Positions 46,505 to 57,779 of a stretch of DNA of 64,000 nucleotides are shown here, piece by piece (position 1 is the stretch's first letter; each line of letters begins with the position of its first letter). The translations under genes and the position numbers were made by a program. The DNA comes from Sialis fuliginosa (taxonomy: Eukaryota > Arthropoda > Insecta > Megaloptera > Sialidae), in assembly GCA_961205875.1 (NCBI GenBank), contig OY540809.1:10118267-10182266 (forward strand). Reading direction: 5' to 3'. The notes beneath the pieces were generated by a model. That model had not been told where the DNA came from. It searched no databases and worked only from the letters and a program-made list of their open reading frames with translations.

Positions 46505-46918
46505 TACTATGTTGGCAGACATTTCAAAACAATAAAAAATGGGACATGCATCGAGGATAGAACATACTATATGCTGTTGCAAATAATGTATTATATTCTT
46601 TAAAATATAACCGTATTATGTACAGTTGAACAAAAAATGTTACCGTATAATCTATACCATCTTTATATGGATATTCAAACAGAACATACAACAATTTATC
46701 TAAAAACCGTGACACTGCGACAACAAATTCAAGTATGTATGAAATTAACACTGTAAGCGACAACTCGTTGGAAATACCTTTAAGAGCTTCGGTCATTAAC
46801 GGTCGAGTTACTAAATTAAAACTGTATTTACATTTTATTTGGATCTACTTATCTTATTTTATTTATTTATAGTAGATGTTAGAAGACATAAATAATTCCT
46901 CCAGCGTCAGCATGTATA

Positions 46919-47257
46919 CAGGGTGTTCACTATAATCTAGTTTGTTGTTATTGGAGCTAGAAGATCAGTTAACCTAATGGGCAAAGTATCAGTATTTTCT
47001 GATATTTTCTATTTACGAGTATTACTTACTATATCTTATTTTATAATAATTTTACCACCATATATGTATGTACAAGACTTTAATAATATACAGGATATTA
47101 TATTAAAAAATATATATATATTTCAATATATCTCTGAAATTCGACATTCAACTGTTTTTTTGAGACCAGCATTATTCATCCCAGAAAAAGTACTGATACT
47201 TCTAGCTCCAATAATAACAAAATAAGCAATGGTAAATCGATTCTGACGAACACTCTG
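46919..47257. mobile_element. MITE with CAGGGTGTTC termini
   Basis: CAGGGTGTTCACT at the left and GAACACTCTG at the right are imperfect inverted ends. Inside, TTTGTTGTTATTGGAGCTAG followed by AAGATCAG is inverted as CTGATACTTCTAGCTCCAAT followed by AATAACAAA. The plus-strand frame 46977-47225 lies within the element and is not a gene. A diverged relative lies at 26723-27024. Confidence 0.65.
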
Positions 47258-49415
47258 TTTGTGTTAAAATTATGTAATTTATAATTTGAAAATCTATTTC
47301 AAGTTTTTTTGCTTTTTGCTAATGTCTATATTAAGCACAAAAATCGACAAAAAGTATTTTGTGGAGAATTTGATGACAACATAATTTCACAATACCTTGT
47401 TTCTCATAAAAAAATTACAATTTTGATAATTTTTATGAATTAATTAAATATAAATATATTACTGCTTCTTATACTTTAATATATATTTTCTGAAATCAAC
47501 ACTGTATCTGCCTTTTTTCCACACCCTTTCAGCTACTGAACCATTAGACCTAAAAACAAAACTTAATTCATTTCATTCTGTTTTCTAATAGACGAACTAT
47601 TAAAGAAACTAACGATTCTTAATTAAAATTCAAAAAAATTTATTGACATACATATTTCATATGTTCGACTCCTCCATGTTATTTTACCGTGTGGATACCG
47701 ACCACTCTAAAACAACCTCATGTTTGTGGGGGTGTTGAATGGAAATAGACCGAAAAACTTTCAAGCAAAAACACCTTCATTCATCATGCACTCATAATAA
47801 TAGTATATCAGTTCAATCTCCCACGTTTCAAACATAATCTTATTAAAAATATATTTATTGCTAACGATACATTGAACTCTCTCTCACACACACGTGCATG
47901 TAAATAATATATATAAAACTGAAATTAAAACCACAGCAAGGTTTTTAATTCACATCCGCCACGGTGTATTAACTTTTATGCAATCACATTATGTAGAGGC
48001 GTGGCTCTTTGTCAAACAAACGTAGAGACAAATGCACTTTTCACGTTTGTCAACATTGTGCTCTCTGTTGTTTATTTTCTTAGTCTATGCGCGTATTTAA
48101 TTATTAATGTTGCCGTACCCTTTAACATTGCAGTTGGTAATAGTCTAGCTTATCCTGTGTTAAGTCCCTCTCTTTATAATTTGTGTGTGCTGTTTTATTA
48201 TTGATTGAGTTGTATAATATTACATTCATGGCCGATTTCACCGCTTAAACTTAGCGTTTAAAAAATTTAATTGTTGCACCAACGATTTGAGTTATGCTTA
48301 AGTCGTTAAGTATCACCCAAATTTAAGTCCTAGTCAAAGTGATACTTTAGTTCCACTTAATTTTAAAACTGTACACAAAAATGAATATTGTAAACCTTTT
48401 GATAAAATTATTGATGACAATAATGCAGATTTCATAGGTATAATAGTTTATAACATTTTAAGTCAAGTTAATTAATTAATTAACCTTTTTAAAACTGTTT
48501 CGTTCAAGAAAGCCTTCAGTTTTAGCTTTGCTACTACGTTTGAAAAATAGACAAATCTACAATTTATATTTAAGATCATATTGACATAAACGATTATCTT
48601 TATTCTGTTACATAAACCAAGGTTTAATTACCTCGGATACAAACAAATTATAAACTGGCACCATAACAAAAATAAAAATTCTTAAGTGACACTTGGCTAA
48701 CTACATATATGATAAAGCAGACCTGTGAGATCGACGTAAAATTTAGGTTCAACTTAAGACTAAGGAACACTTACAATTAGCTAAGGAACAGAAATAAGTT
48801 TGAGCGGTAAGACCGGGCTTCATGTTTTAAATTATTTTATATTTATTTCTTATCAATTTATAAAAAACAAATTATGGAACCTAATGCAATAGTCAGGGCC
48901 GTACATATTCATTTTGAGGCCTGAGGCACAAAAATAAATTGAGGTCCCATTGAAAAGATTTTTTTAAATTTATTTCCCCCCCCCCCCCAAAAAAAAAAAA
49001 AGAAAACTTAATAAATTTATATTAGGTTATCATAATAATGTAAGAGCTTTTTTTCTTTCATCACACATTACCATAATACTTCAGGGCCTACTATATAACG
49101 CGCTAATGCCCCAGCATTCATTATATGAATTTTAATAAATATCGATTATCTTAGGTATCATAATAAATTTAATTTCTCAGGAGAGCGATTTGAAAGTTTG
49201 AAGTATACCTATGTTGTTCACAAATATCATTAAATTACCATTTATTTTAACGTATTTCTCAAATGAATACAAATACTATGAATATAAATGTCCAATAGCT
49301 TAGCCCAGTCTTTTTGAAAAAAATATAAGAAATGTTGTACTGTATTTTGCTACTGTTCTGTTATGTGCTGCTTCGAAAAATTCGTTATTGCCAATACCAA
49401 ATTTTAGGGGTTCTA
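47258..49415. other. Non-coding; a moderately complex patch at 47.93-48.2 kb and a repeat fragment at 48.9 kb
   Basis: 47935-48200 (CCGCCACGGTGTATTAAC, GAGGCGTGGCTCTTTGTC, TTGTCAACATTGTGCTCTCT) is less AT-rich and contains a 67-codon frame with hydrophobic composition but no recognised domain. It may be a promoter or an old repeat. At 48895, CAGGGCCGTACATATTC plus a C14 and A12 run resembles a GC-rich MITE start without a right end. Nothing else was recognised. Confidence 0.4.
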
Positions 49416-49900
49416 AGGTACTGGCACCAATCTTGAACGCTTTAAGAGTTTTTTGGGACTGGTGGGTTACTTTTTTGTAATTCTTATGAACTTATGTTAC
49501 TAATAAAACAACTACCTCTTTATTAAATCAATTTAATTACCAAAGTCCACAAATAAAGTTTTTTTTAAATTATAGCCTTTTATTTTGTTTATGTTTTTTC
49601 TCCACTAATGAACAACGTAAAACCAGTAATAAACACTTGAGAATATTATAAAATGTTAAGTACTATGACACAAAAGTTATAAAATAAAGAATCGTTTAAT
49701 ATACTCACTTCACTAATTATTTACATAAGAAAATACTATTTGTTATTATTTATATTATTTGTCCAGTATTTAAAAAAATGATCAGTTGTCATCAAATCAC
49801 GCTGTAAGATAATTAGATGTATATATCATAGATTAATATCCAATAATGGCAGTAATCAAATATCAACAAATATTTCTAATTTAATACATTTAATTTAAAA
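49416..49900 (+). mobile_element. TA-flanked MITE of the AGGTACTGGCACC family, copy 3 (truncated right end)
   Basis: It begins AGGTACTGGCACCAATCTTG after TA (49414-49415) and is collinear with 46003-46504 through TTGTAATTCTTATGAACT, AAATCAATTTAATTACCAAA, TTAAGTACTATGACACAAAA, CATCAAATCACGCTGTAAGA and AATCAAATATCAACAAATAT. The right terminal inverted repeat is missing, the similarity fading after TTTAATTTAAAAATATTC. Confidence 0.75.
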
Positions 49901-51160
49901 ATATTCAAAGGTATTGTTTAAGTATCTATTACTAATTATAGCCCCTTCTTTAAAACTGCATATGATATAATAAATAATATATATTGTGGTAGGATTATTC
50001 ATACTAAATGCGACCTTCGTTATCATAATCAATTCCTGGAAGTTGCGGTTACATTCAAGGATTTTTCTTGGCTGTTATATTTAACTGATATATAAAGTAA
50101 TTGTTTATTATTTTAATTAGTATTTATCACAATCTGTAGAAAAAGCACACTGCATTTGATTATTGACTGTTATATTTAATTTAGTACTTACCGCACTTTT
50201 AAATTACTGTTTTTAAGACTTGTACATTATTTATCTTAAATGTTTTATTATGACATTTTTAATTTTGTTGTACGTGTTACAGTGTAGTGGATATAGTGTC
50301 TTAAAATGCTTGGTGATGTAACAAATGGTTGTGCATGTTTTAATTTATAGCATAACATCATTTATGGATGTATGTATATAGTTCGTAATAAATTTATTAG
50401 AGTAATGTTATTTTAAACGTAAAATAAAATTGTCTATTCAAATCGTCGCTATTCTGGTGAATATGAAATTTCAACAAAAAGATGTTTAAATATTATAATT
50501 TGTATTTCTTCAATGCCACATAATTGCAGTGCAAAAGCGATGATGCATACATTAAAATGAATCTATAGAATTTAAAATCATTGGACAAAATATTGTTTTT
50601 ACGTAACATTGTAAAATTTAGTATATGCTACTTATTTAGTTATAGCTTTCACATATTATTTAAAGTAGAAATAAGTTTTAAACATGTGAGTAGCTTCCCA
50701 ATAATGTCTAGTTAAACCGTGTTTTTTTTTTGAAATTTTTATAAACTATTTTTTCAAAAAAATACATTTTGGTACGACTCTCATTCCTCAACGATTAGTT
50801 TTAGATATAAACTGGAGTACCTACCATTCTTATAAAGGATTTTCCTATCTGTAAAATTGATTATGTTCATTTTTGCTGTATCTTATATCGTTTTCAATGC
50901 ATCGACGATTTAAGCATAACCAACACTCAATTTTTTGTGTTTATTTTCCGGGGTCTACAGCCTTGCATTTTTGATATTTTATTAAGGGCATCTTTTACTA
51001 TCGATTGGCGCAAAAATAATTGAGGCGAATATTAATTCCATAGGAAATTTCTAATTTGAGTGGACTATATCTAATTCGATCATTTTTTTATTTTTCTGAT
51101 GACTGGCGAAGAAAAATAGTAAATAATCTCTTGGGTTATATGTTATCCTGTTATTTTCAG
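49901..51160. other. AT-rich stretch, nothing recognised
   Basis: No reading frame, terminal repeat or splice signal of note was seen before the acceptor-like TTATTTTCAG at 51151-51160. Confidence 0.45.
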
Positions 51161-51360
51161 GCGCGCGGTCGTCGCTAGTGCCCCTGACGGTGGCGAAGCA
51201 CGCATACACTTGCCCATACACACTCGCATCTGACAATACAGATGTAGCGCACATTTACCCCCTTTACAACCTGAGATCCGCGATACATTTGCCATCGGTC
51301 ATACTGTGGGTAGATGATCCACCACAAATTAATCTGTCCGAAGGCAAAGTGACTAACTAA
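51161..51360 (+). other. Candidate exon after a strong acceptor
   Basis: TTATCCTGTTATTTTCAG| at 51160 is a good acceptor. The following GC-rich 200 bp is open in one frame to the TAA at 51358-51360 (ARSSLVPLTVAKHAYTC..., ending QINLSEGKVTN). Two minus-strand frames (51051-51254 and 51175-51366) are also open across the patch, so strand and frame are not settled. No domain or homologue is recognised. It might be an alternative terminal exon of a gene on the plus strand, an untranslated exon or a GC-rich repeat. Confidence 0.22.
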
Positions 51361-51607
51361 TTCCACTTATATATTCGATTTCCTAAATCTGATAGCAAGT
51401 TAGGGGTAGAGAAAAATATATTTTTTAACGGTAATATTTTTACTACAAGTCCAAAACGGGTCATTCATTCATATCTATAGAAAATTTAGCAATACAATAA
51501 AATTTCATTTGATGTATGTTCAGATTGTGTATATTTTTCCATATTTTTGAAATAGAAAATAAGTGTGATTTATTATTTTATATATATAGGTATTATAGAA
51601 AATATTC

Positions 51608-51750
51608 TACGAGTTCCAAAACTCATTCGTTCCATTTAAAAAAAGGAGATGTCAGTAAATTTTGAATGAAATAATGCCGAAAATTCTTTCAAAATTCACT
51701 GACATCTTGATTTTTTTTTAAATGGAACGAACAAGGTTTGAAACTCACCG
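51608..51750. repeat. Foldback inverted repeat
   Basis: Left arm: TTCGTTCCATTTAAAAAAAG, GAGATGTCAGTAAATTTTGAA. Right arm: TTCAAAATTCACTGACATCT, TTTTTTTTAAATGGAACGAA. The pairing extends outward through GAGTT(C/T)(C/A)AAA(A/C)CTC-like sequence for about 20 more bp. The loop is about 25 nt (TGAAATAATGCCGAAAATTC region). Likely a small foldback MITE. Confidence 0.75.
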
Positions 51751-53543
51751 CCTCATATTATATATAGATAGGTATAAAAAGGAAATACCTATTAAAATTA
51801 GTTTAGGTTTAACTAACAAACGTTTGCTCGACATTGCATGTGATTGAGAAAATCCTAAAATACATATTAAAATTGATTTAACTAACAAAGCTCGGCATTG
51901 CATTTGATTGATTGAAAAAGTCCACATAATAAATAAAATATTTTCAGTTTAGAATAGGGTAACAGGAAAGTAGAGAGGTAGAATACTCAATGCGTAATGT
52001 GCATGAATATCGAAATTTTACATTATAAATTGTAATACTATGTAAGTATATATGTTTACAGAAAAACTTTTCAGACAAAGTATACTTGTAGTTTCGAAAG
52101 GGAAATATCATGATATTTTGTATTTCTTGTTTTTTTATAATTTTTTTTAATGTTAACTTTACTTTTCATTTAAAAATACTTATTATCTGTACCATATTAT
52201 ATTTAAAAAGTACTACGATTTGTTACTTACTATTTTTCATAGGATGATTTTCCCCCTGGGTCACTTTCTCCAACCCTTAGCCACGCCTCCGAGTGATGAA
52301 TTCTATAAATATTATTAGTAACACCTGACTGACCACATTCACTAATAAACAATTAACACAAAGACATAATTTACAAAAACAATGTCCGTGTGAGGGGCGT
52401 TGGAGGTTCTAGGAAACTCTGGTGCCTAAATCATCCACGCTCCGAGCGTAGGCAGCTATGACAATTGACAATGAGCAATCACCGTGTGTGTAGCGGATTG
52501 TTCCTCAACCATAGACATAACAACATCTATAGATTTATCATGAAATATTATGTTTATTCTAGCATTTTCATCCTTTCTTCCGTCTAATTTCGATGAAATG
52601 TTTTTCGTCGTTCATTGATCTCAAAATATGTCTCTTTTTGAAAACTTGTATTCCCGAAACTAATAATTGTACAGAAATACATAAAACAAAATACAACTGT
52701 AACTTCTGATCGCGGAGTTGGAATTGGTTTTAGTTGATGAATTTGAAATCATGTCATTTTCTATATAATGATATGTAAAATACTTCAAAACTCGACAAAA
52801 AAAAATTCGCGAAAAATCGAAAAAATTCAAAGGGGTATACCTTAAAAAAAGGTCGATTTTAGGCCAACATTTTTTTGTCTGATTTTGAAGTGTTATACAT
52901 GTCATTATATAGATTTTGACACTCTGATTTCAAATTCGTCAACTAAAATCAATTCCGACCACGCGTTCAAAAGTTACGGCTATTTTTCCCCAAAATTTTG
53001 AAAAAACTAAAACTTTGAGAGGTTATATCTCGAAAACGGTTTGAGATACAAACCTGCAGTTTGAAAATTTCAACTTTTCACCTCATTTTCTATACAAAAA
53101 ACGCATTTTAACGAATTCTAAAATTATTTATTTTTTAGTCATATTTCATGCTTCAAATTTCAACATTTTCATAGAAAAATCAATTTAAAAATAAGAAAAT
53201 TAGAAAGGACATCATAACTTACTTTATAAATAATAATTTTCATTATTTATCATTTAATGTTTATTTTAAATCACGGGTATTTAAACATTAAAATGCGCAA
53301 GTATCAAAAAAAGAAAATAGTTTACGTTCACGTCGCGTCGGATCACAATCGTGACCCGAAAAATTCAAGACCCGCACCCCCATATACCTATATTCAATGC
53401 CAATGTACACAAAACATAAGTTAAGAAAAATATGGCAATTACAACGAAAATTTTTAACAACTAAAACTTTTAGTTAAGCTATACTTTATACATAAATAAA
53501 ACAATATTTTAAATGTTATTTTGAAGAAAACAAGGGGAAAATG
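51751..53543. other. Non-coding; GC-richer patch at 52.25-52.5 kb
   Basis: 52250-52500 (CCACGCCTCCGAGTGATGAA, GTGTGAGGGGCGTTGGAGG, CCACGCTCCGAGCGTAGGC) includes TATAAATATT at about 52303 and short inverted words. No exon could be defined. 52660-53100 holds low-complexity sequence with CGAAAAACGGTTTGAGATAC-like words typical of interspersed repeats, and the minus-strand frame 52660-52905 there is not supported. Confidence 0.4.
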
Positions 53544-53615
53544 TGTCTGCGGGCCGCATGTAACCCGTGTCTGCGGGCCGCATGTAACCCGCGGGCCACA
53601 GGTTGACTAGCCTTG
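53544..53615 (-). repeat. hAT-like end with a 24-bp tandem duplication
   Basis: Reading the minus strand, CAAGGCTAGTCAACCTGTGG followed by CCCGCGGGT resembles the well-known hAT terminal consensus (CAGGGGT..CAACCTG.GGCCCGCGGG). Next to it the 24-mer TGTCTGCGGGCCGCATGTAA + CCCG is repeated twice in tandem (53544-53567 and 53568-53591). No opposite end was found. Two overlapping frames on opposite strands (53509-53754 and 53603-53812) cross it and are rejected. Confidence 0.6.
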
Positions 53616-53992
53616 CTCTAAACGAACGAAACAACCTACAAATTTGCAAAAATCGATATTTTTTAACAATTGTATGTACTTCGATGGGAAAACTCATGCA
53701 AATAACGAGGAATTTTTGTTTGTTCTGGATGTTGATCCATGGAGCACATAACAAAAAAGATGCACTCAGTGTAGCAACGCTAAAGTCACCATTTTGTTTT
53801 ATATTTCATTAAAAAAAATATGTTTTAAGACATGTACAATAAACCCTCCAAATAATTTCATTATTTTATTATTCTAAACCCCTTAATGTCTTTTAGATAC
53901 TAGAGTTGTGTACATGAACCATATGTTGTTATTATTACTATGCTAATACTAAATTCTAGTATGGTAAATCTACAATATATTATTTAATATCT
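53616..53992. other. Non-coding stretch, nothing recognised
   Basis: AT-rich; no structure supported apart from chance frames. Confidence 0.4.
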
Positions 53993-54010
53993 GTGTCGGC
54001 AGCATCGCGA

Positions 54011-54115
54011 GTGTGTGTGTGTAAGTGTGTATGTGTGTTTGTGTTGGTAACGCGCGACACGAGGTCAGTGGACTCGACGACGACTTTATGGTCAGGGCAG
54101 CGTCATCTTCGTCAG
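54011..54115 (+). other. Candidate alternative first exon / promoter
   Basis: A GT-rich microsatellite (54011-54050) precedes a GC-rich segment with an initiator-like GGTCAGTGG (54064-54072), GACTCGACGACGACTTTATG and an end at CATCTTCGTCAG|GTAGCA. An ATG at 54088 would give M-V-R-A-A-S-S-S-S before the possible donor. The layout (GT repeats, GC-rich exon, donor) resembles the 57.7 kb candidate. The donor is only moderate and there is no homology. Confidence 0.25.
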
Positions 54116-55686
54116 GTAGCATTCGATTACGTTTTGTGTTTCATCTCCATTGTTATGTCTTACTGCAGCAGCAGTTAAACTAACATTTATGTTATCTTAA
54201 ATTAAATTAAATGGTTTTGTAGGCGCATTTGTTAGTGTCAGATAATTATATATATGTATTTATTTATCAGAAGTCAAAATATGCATTTTTATATACCAAA
54301 TTTTTTATACTCATCTGCATTATAATAAATAATAAGACAATTATAATGAACATATATAATTAATGTCTTCAAGTTACAATAGAATCTAACCTTCTGCACG
54401 TTTTTTAATATGATGAAATCACCTCAAAAGGTGATACTTAATACTTATACAACATAATAGTATGCGCGTTACATGCATTATAACACTTTATTATGATGCC
54501 TTTAGCATGTATAGTATTAATTACATACTTACATTTATTAACTTATATTGTCGATTACCTTATTATCACAATTTAAGTAAATATCGACACACGCTATCTA
54601 GAATGTAAGACAAACAGAATAGCATGAACCTTGTTTATGAAGAAAAAGTAGGTACCTATCTCTTACAAACTTGCTGTTAATTATACGTATGTACAATGTA
54701 GACATAATGATTATCTCAGAAATTATATTTAATTTTTATAACCTATTATACTTTTACAATTACTGATTGCCTACAATAAAGTTGTAATAATTATATCCTT
54801 ATCAAAGTGCACCAATTTACAGGGCTTTCAATTGTTTTTAAATAAATTATTCATACCGGAGTCGATAGGGTTATAAATTAAATATGGAAATGTCGATTGT
54901 ATGATGTTATATTAATTGAATCTTCCTGTTGTTATGTATTTTTTATTTCACATAATTGTTGATAGGCTTGTTAATATTAACAAAAGATTAATGCTAATGT
55001 ATAAATGTAACAATGTATAATACATACAATTGTTTCCATATTGGCAGCTGTCTATTATTCATTTATATTTATGTATTTATTTGTCTAACAATTTCTCTTA
55101 CTAGAATCATGTATTTTTTGTATATTACTTATATTTGTTTTTTACAATTCTTGATCAGAATAAATAAGTAGTAAAAATCAGTGTCATATAAAAACAGCAA
55201 CGGGTTTCTGAAAAGTCAGTAGCGGCCCAAGTAATATTTTGTGTGTGTGGGGAGCAAAAATTTTTAATTTCGCCTTTGTAATTTATATATAATTTTTTCA
55301 ATCTCAAAAATAATAAATAAGAAATAACAATACAATGCAATGGTGTAAATATGAAATACAACATTACAATAACAATCAGTATTGGCATACCTGGGTTGCC
55401 ATGATCCAATGCCGTGTAGGTCTTGAATAATTATTAATCAGAAATTAGTCCAAACCAACAGTTGGGCGTTTATGTGGGTACATAAGAATATTACCTCAAC
55501 CTCTTTAACACTACATTCTATGTACTTACATATTTAAATGTACATGTTTATGCATGTATATTGTATACATTAATATTGCGTTTTGTATTGTTATCGGATG
55601 TTGTTTATCAAAGGAAAGGAAACTGATTGATAGATTTGCAAAATAAAATTAATTGTTTGTTTATTTACATATAGAGTGACTTCAAT
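54116..55686. other. AT-rich stretch, nothing recognised
   Basis: A short repeat-like patch near 55200-55270 (AGTAGCGGCCCAAGTAATAT, GTGTGTGTGGGGAGCAAAAA) is one-sided. The minus-strand frame 55155-55409 overlaps it and shows no domain. If the first exons at 37.3 and 54.1 kb are real, this is intronic. Confidence 0.45.
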
Positions 55687-56208
55687 GAGTACGTTTACAT
55701 AGCACTGTTATTCCAGTTTTACTGTAACCGGTGTAGTAAATCCGGGTTTAAAAATTCGTGTAGATGGCGCACTACACCCGACATAACGAATCAGGTTTAG
55801 TTATGCTATTCCTCTTGACCTACAGGCTAAACCGGAATAAAAACGCATGTAAACTGCATGGACATAGTTATAGCTATTTAGCTAACCCCAAAAAATATAA
55901 GTATCTACGGAGTATAGGGATTTCATCGCATTAACATTTGAAAAAGCGTCGTTAGTTAAAATATGCTTAAAACACCTGAGACGAAGAGATGGAAAACAAG
56001 AGAAAGCGTGATTCGTGGGACGTAGAGGAGACGAAGTATTTTTGGGATTTCTTGTTGGTACGCCATCGAACTTATAGCGTACTTCAAATCGAAATTATAA
56101 TTCCAGCTGGCGTTACTTATTCTCGTATGTGTAAACAGCACCGCTTAAAATGATTTAACTACATCGGTTACAGTAAAACCGTAATAATAGCACTGTTTTA
56201 ACGTACTC
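55687..56208. mobile_element. DNA transposon or MITE with about 55-bp inverted termini
   Basis: Left: GAGTACGTTTACATAGCACT, GTTATTCCAGTTTTACTGTA, ACCGGTGTAGT. Right, inverted: ACTACATCGGTTACAGTAAA, ACCGTAATAATAGCACTG, then TTTTAACGTACTC. The interior also shows inverted words (GATGGCGCACTACACCCGAC and CCGGAATAAAAACGCATGTA). The flanks TTCAAT and GATATT show no duplication. The minus-strand frame 55956-56141 is internal and lacks a transposase motif. Confidence 0.7.
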
Positions 56209-56879
56209 GATATTATTTCAAATACATGAAAATATTTTCTCTCTTGTAAATATTTCTCACAGGTAAACCATGTCTGGTAATAGTTTTGTAATGACTGAAT
56301 AATATTATTCTATGAAAGCCAAAAGGCGAAGAAATACATTTTTGGTAGTATTGCTAATTGAAATGATGGTCTTAGTTTAATAGAATTAATTTAAGTTAAA
56401 TGCGTACAAATTAAAATAACTGTTAGATATTCAGTTAAGATAATAGGAATGTCAACCAACATGTTCAAGAACAAAAAAATAATTAAAGATTCTGTTCTTA
56501 GTCAGCAGATACTTGACTGACAGTAAATAATTGAATTTCTACAGTTGATGTAAGTTAAATCTATTTAATTTCTTGTGTTCCAATAATTGGTTCTATCATG
56601 AATTGAAGCTTACTGTATATCACATTTCGAAGATTCTAGAGTATATTACAATAACAGGGGCGTCTGCAAAAAAAATTCCAAACGGAAACAAAATTTGTAA
56701 AATAAAATAACCCCCAGAAAAAAAACTAGGTTAGGTTTGCTCTCCACAAATTAAAAAAAAAACATCTGCCAAGTAAATACACAGTGCTACTTCGTGCTTA
56801 ATTCACCAAATTGAACAATTTAAATAAAAACCGATAAATTGTTCAGATAAATTGCCTGGCATTGGTTAACCAGTTAATT
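56209..56879. other. Non-coding stretch, nothing recognised
   Basis: AT-rich with short repeats such as AACAGGGGCGTCTGC at 56655, possibly a one-sided MITE end. Confidence 0.4.
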
Positions 56880-57345
56880 TTTATACAATTTTACTAAAAA
56901 GTATTACTTCGATTATTTTTTCGTATATTTTTAATTACTTTTTTTTGACAGTTTCAATCTAAATCTAAATTTGTATAAACGTCAAAATGACATTTAATAT
57001 GCCAAAGTATGTAAATAGTAATTTAAAAAACAAAACACAATTTTTTAAAGCAATATATTTTACAACAAATATTGTAGACCTACCTATATTATAGGAAATT
57101 AAATGCTCTACAAAAAAGTTTCTATAAAATTTTCACGTAATATGTGTCATTCATAAGATGTCACCTCTCCCCCTTACATACGATTTTGATGATTTTGAAA
57201 TGGGACCGTCCTGAAGCCAGACTCAACCATCCAATCAAGTTTCATTAATATCGGTTCAGTGGTTCATGAGTTATGCGATGACAATGATTCAGGGAACACA
57301 CAGACAGACCTGAAATGAAAAGATCAATTTAAATTCTTGAAATCT
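56880..57345 (-). repeat. Dispersed repeat, inverted copy of the window-start repeat
   Basis: The reverse complement of 56900-57157 matches 1-280. Further right, TGGGACCGTCCTGAAGCCAG, AACCATCCAATCAAGTTTCA, GATTCAGGGAACACACAGAC match in reverse complement the 7860-8010 segment. Together the three copies outline a repeat of at least 450 bp that includes a GGTTCAGTGGTTCATGAGTT block common in insect retroelement tails. The class is uncertain. Confidence 0.65.
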
Positions 57346-57642
57346 GGGAACAATTTTTTTGTCTCATCCAAAACGTTTATTCGATATTGCCAGGAAGAAT
57401 TTTTATATTCCCCGCATTACACACATACAAATGCAAGAGTTCTTCATTAACTTCTGCTTCCCTATTATCAACATACCTTTGATTCTTTTAATAATTTTAT
57501 TTAATTTAAAAACTGACCTTATTACATTTTACATGAACATCATCAATTGTATACATTTTGACTAGCATAAAAAATAAACTTAATAAATAAATGTTACAAT
57601 AAGTTTTATACTGAGTGCTTCATGCACGGTAGCGTGACATGT

Positions 57643-57650
57643 TGACGTCA
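57643..57650 (+). promoter_or_regulatory. CRE-like palindrome
   Basis: A perfect TGACGTCA lies about 100 bp upstream of the candidate first coding exon at 57751. CREB/ATF proteins bind this sequence. Its use here is inferred from position only. Confidence 0.35.
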
Positions 57651-57779
57651 TACAGCAACAACAAGTGCGTGTATGTGTGTGTGTCTGTATGTCCGGTGGG
57701 TGGGTGAGTGTGGAGCACGTTACGGTCACTAGACATGATCCACTGCGGAAATGTCGCACAATCTGTTCCGGCCAGAGAG
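57651..57779 (+). CDS. Candidate first exon with a short coding start
   Basis: After a GT-rich tract (57666-57690), a more GC-rich segment ends at CCAGAGAG|GTAAAT with a good donor at 57780. The ATG at 57751 (GCGGAAATG context) opens M-S-H-N-L-F-R-P-E and two bases of a split codon. An upstream ATG at 57735 in another frame also remains open to the donor, so the frame is not certain. No homologue is recognised from nine residues. The pattern (leader, start, donor, GT-rich promoter, CRE) suggests a real transcript start whose later exons are beyond the window or not recognised. Confidence 0.35.

Noticed and set aside
46977-47225. 82-codon plus-strand frame
   Set aside because: It is bounded by the inner inverted repeats of a CAGGGTGTTC MITE.
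47700-48204. Possible gene around the 67-codon frame at 48001
   Set aside because: It begins from GTG, is hydrophobic without a clear membrane topology and has no convincing start or splice context.
52250-52520. TATA-containing promoter with a first exon
   Set aside because: TATAAATATT is common in AT-rich DNA, no consensus initiator at the right distance and no donor were found.
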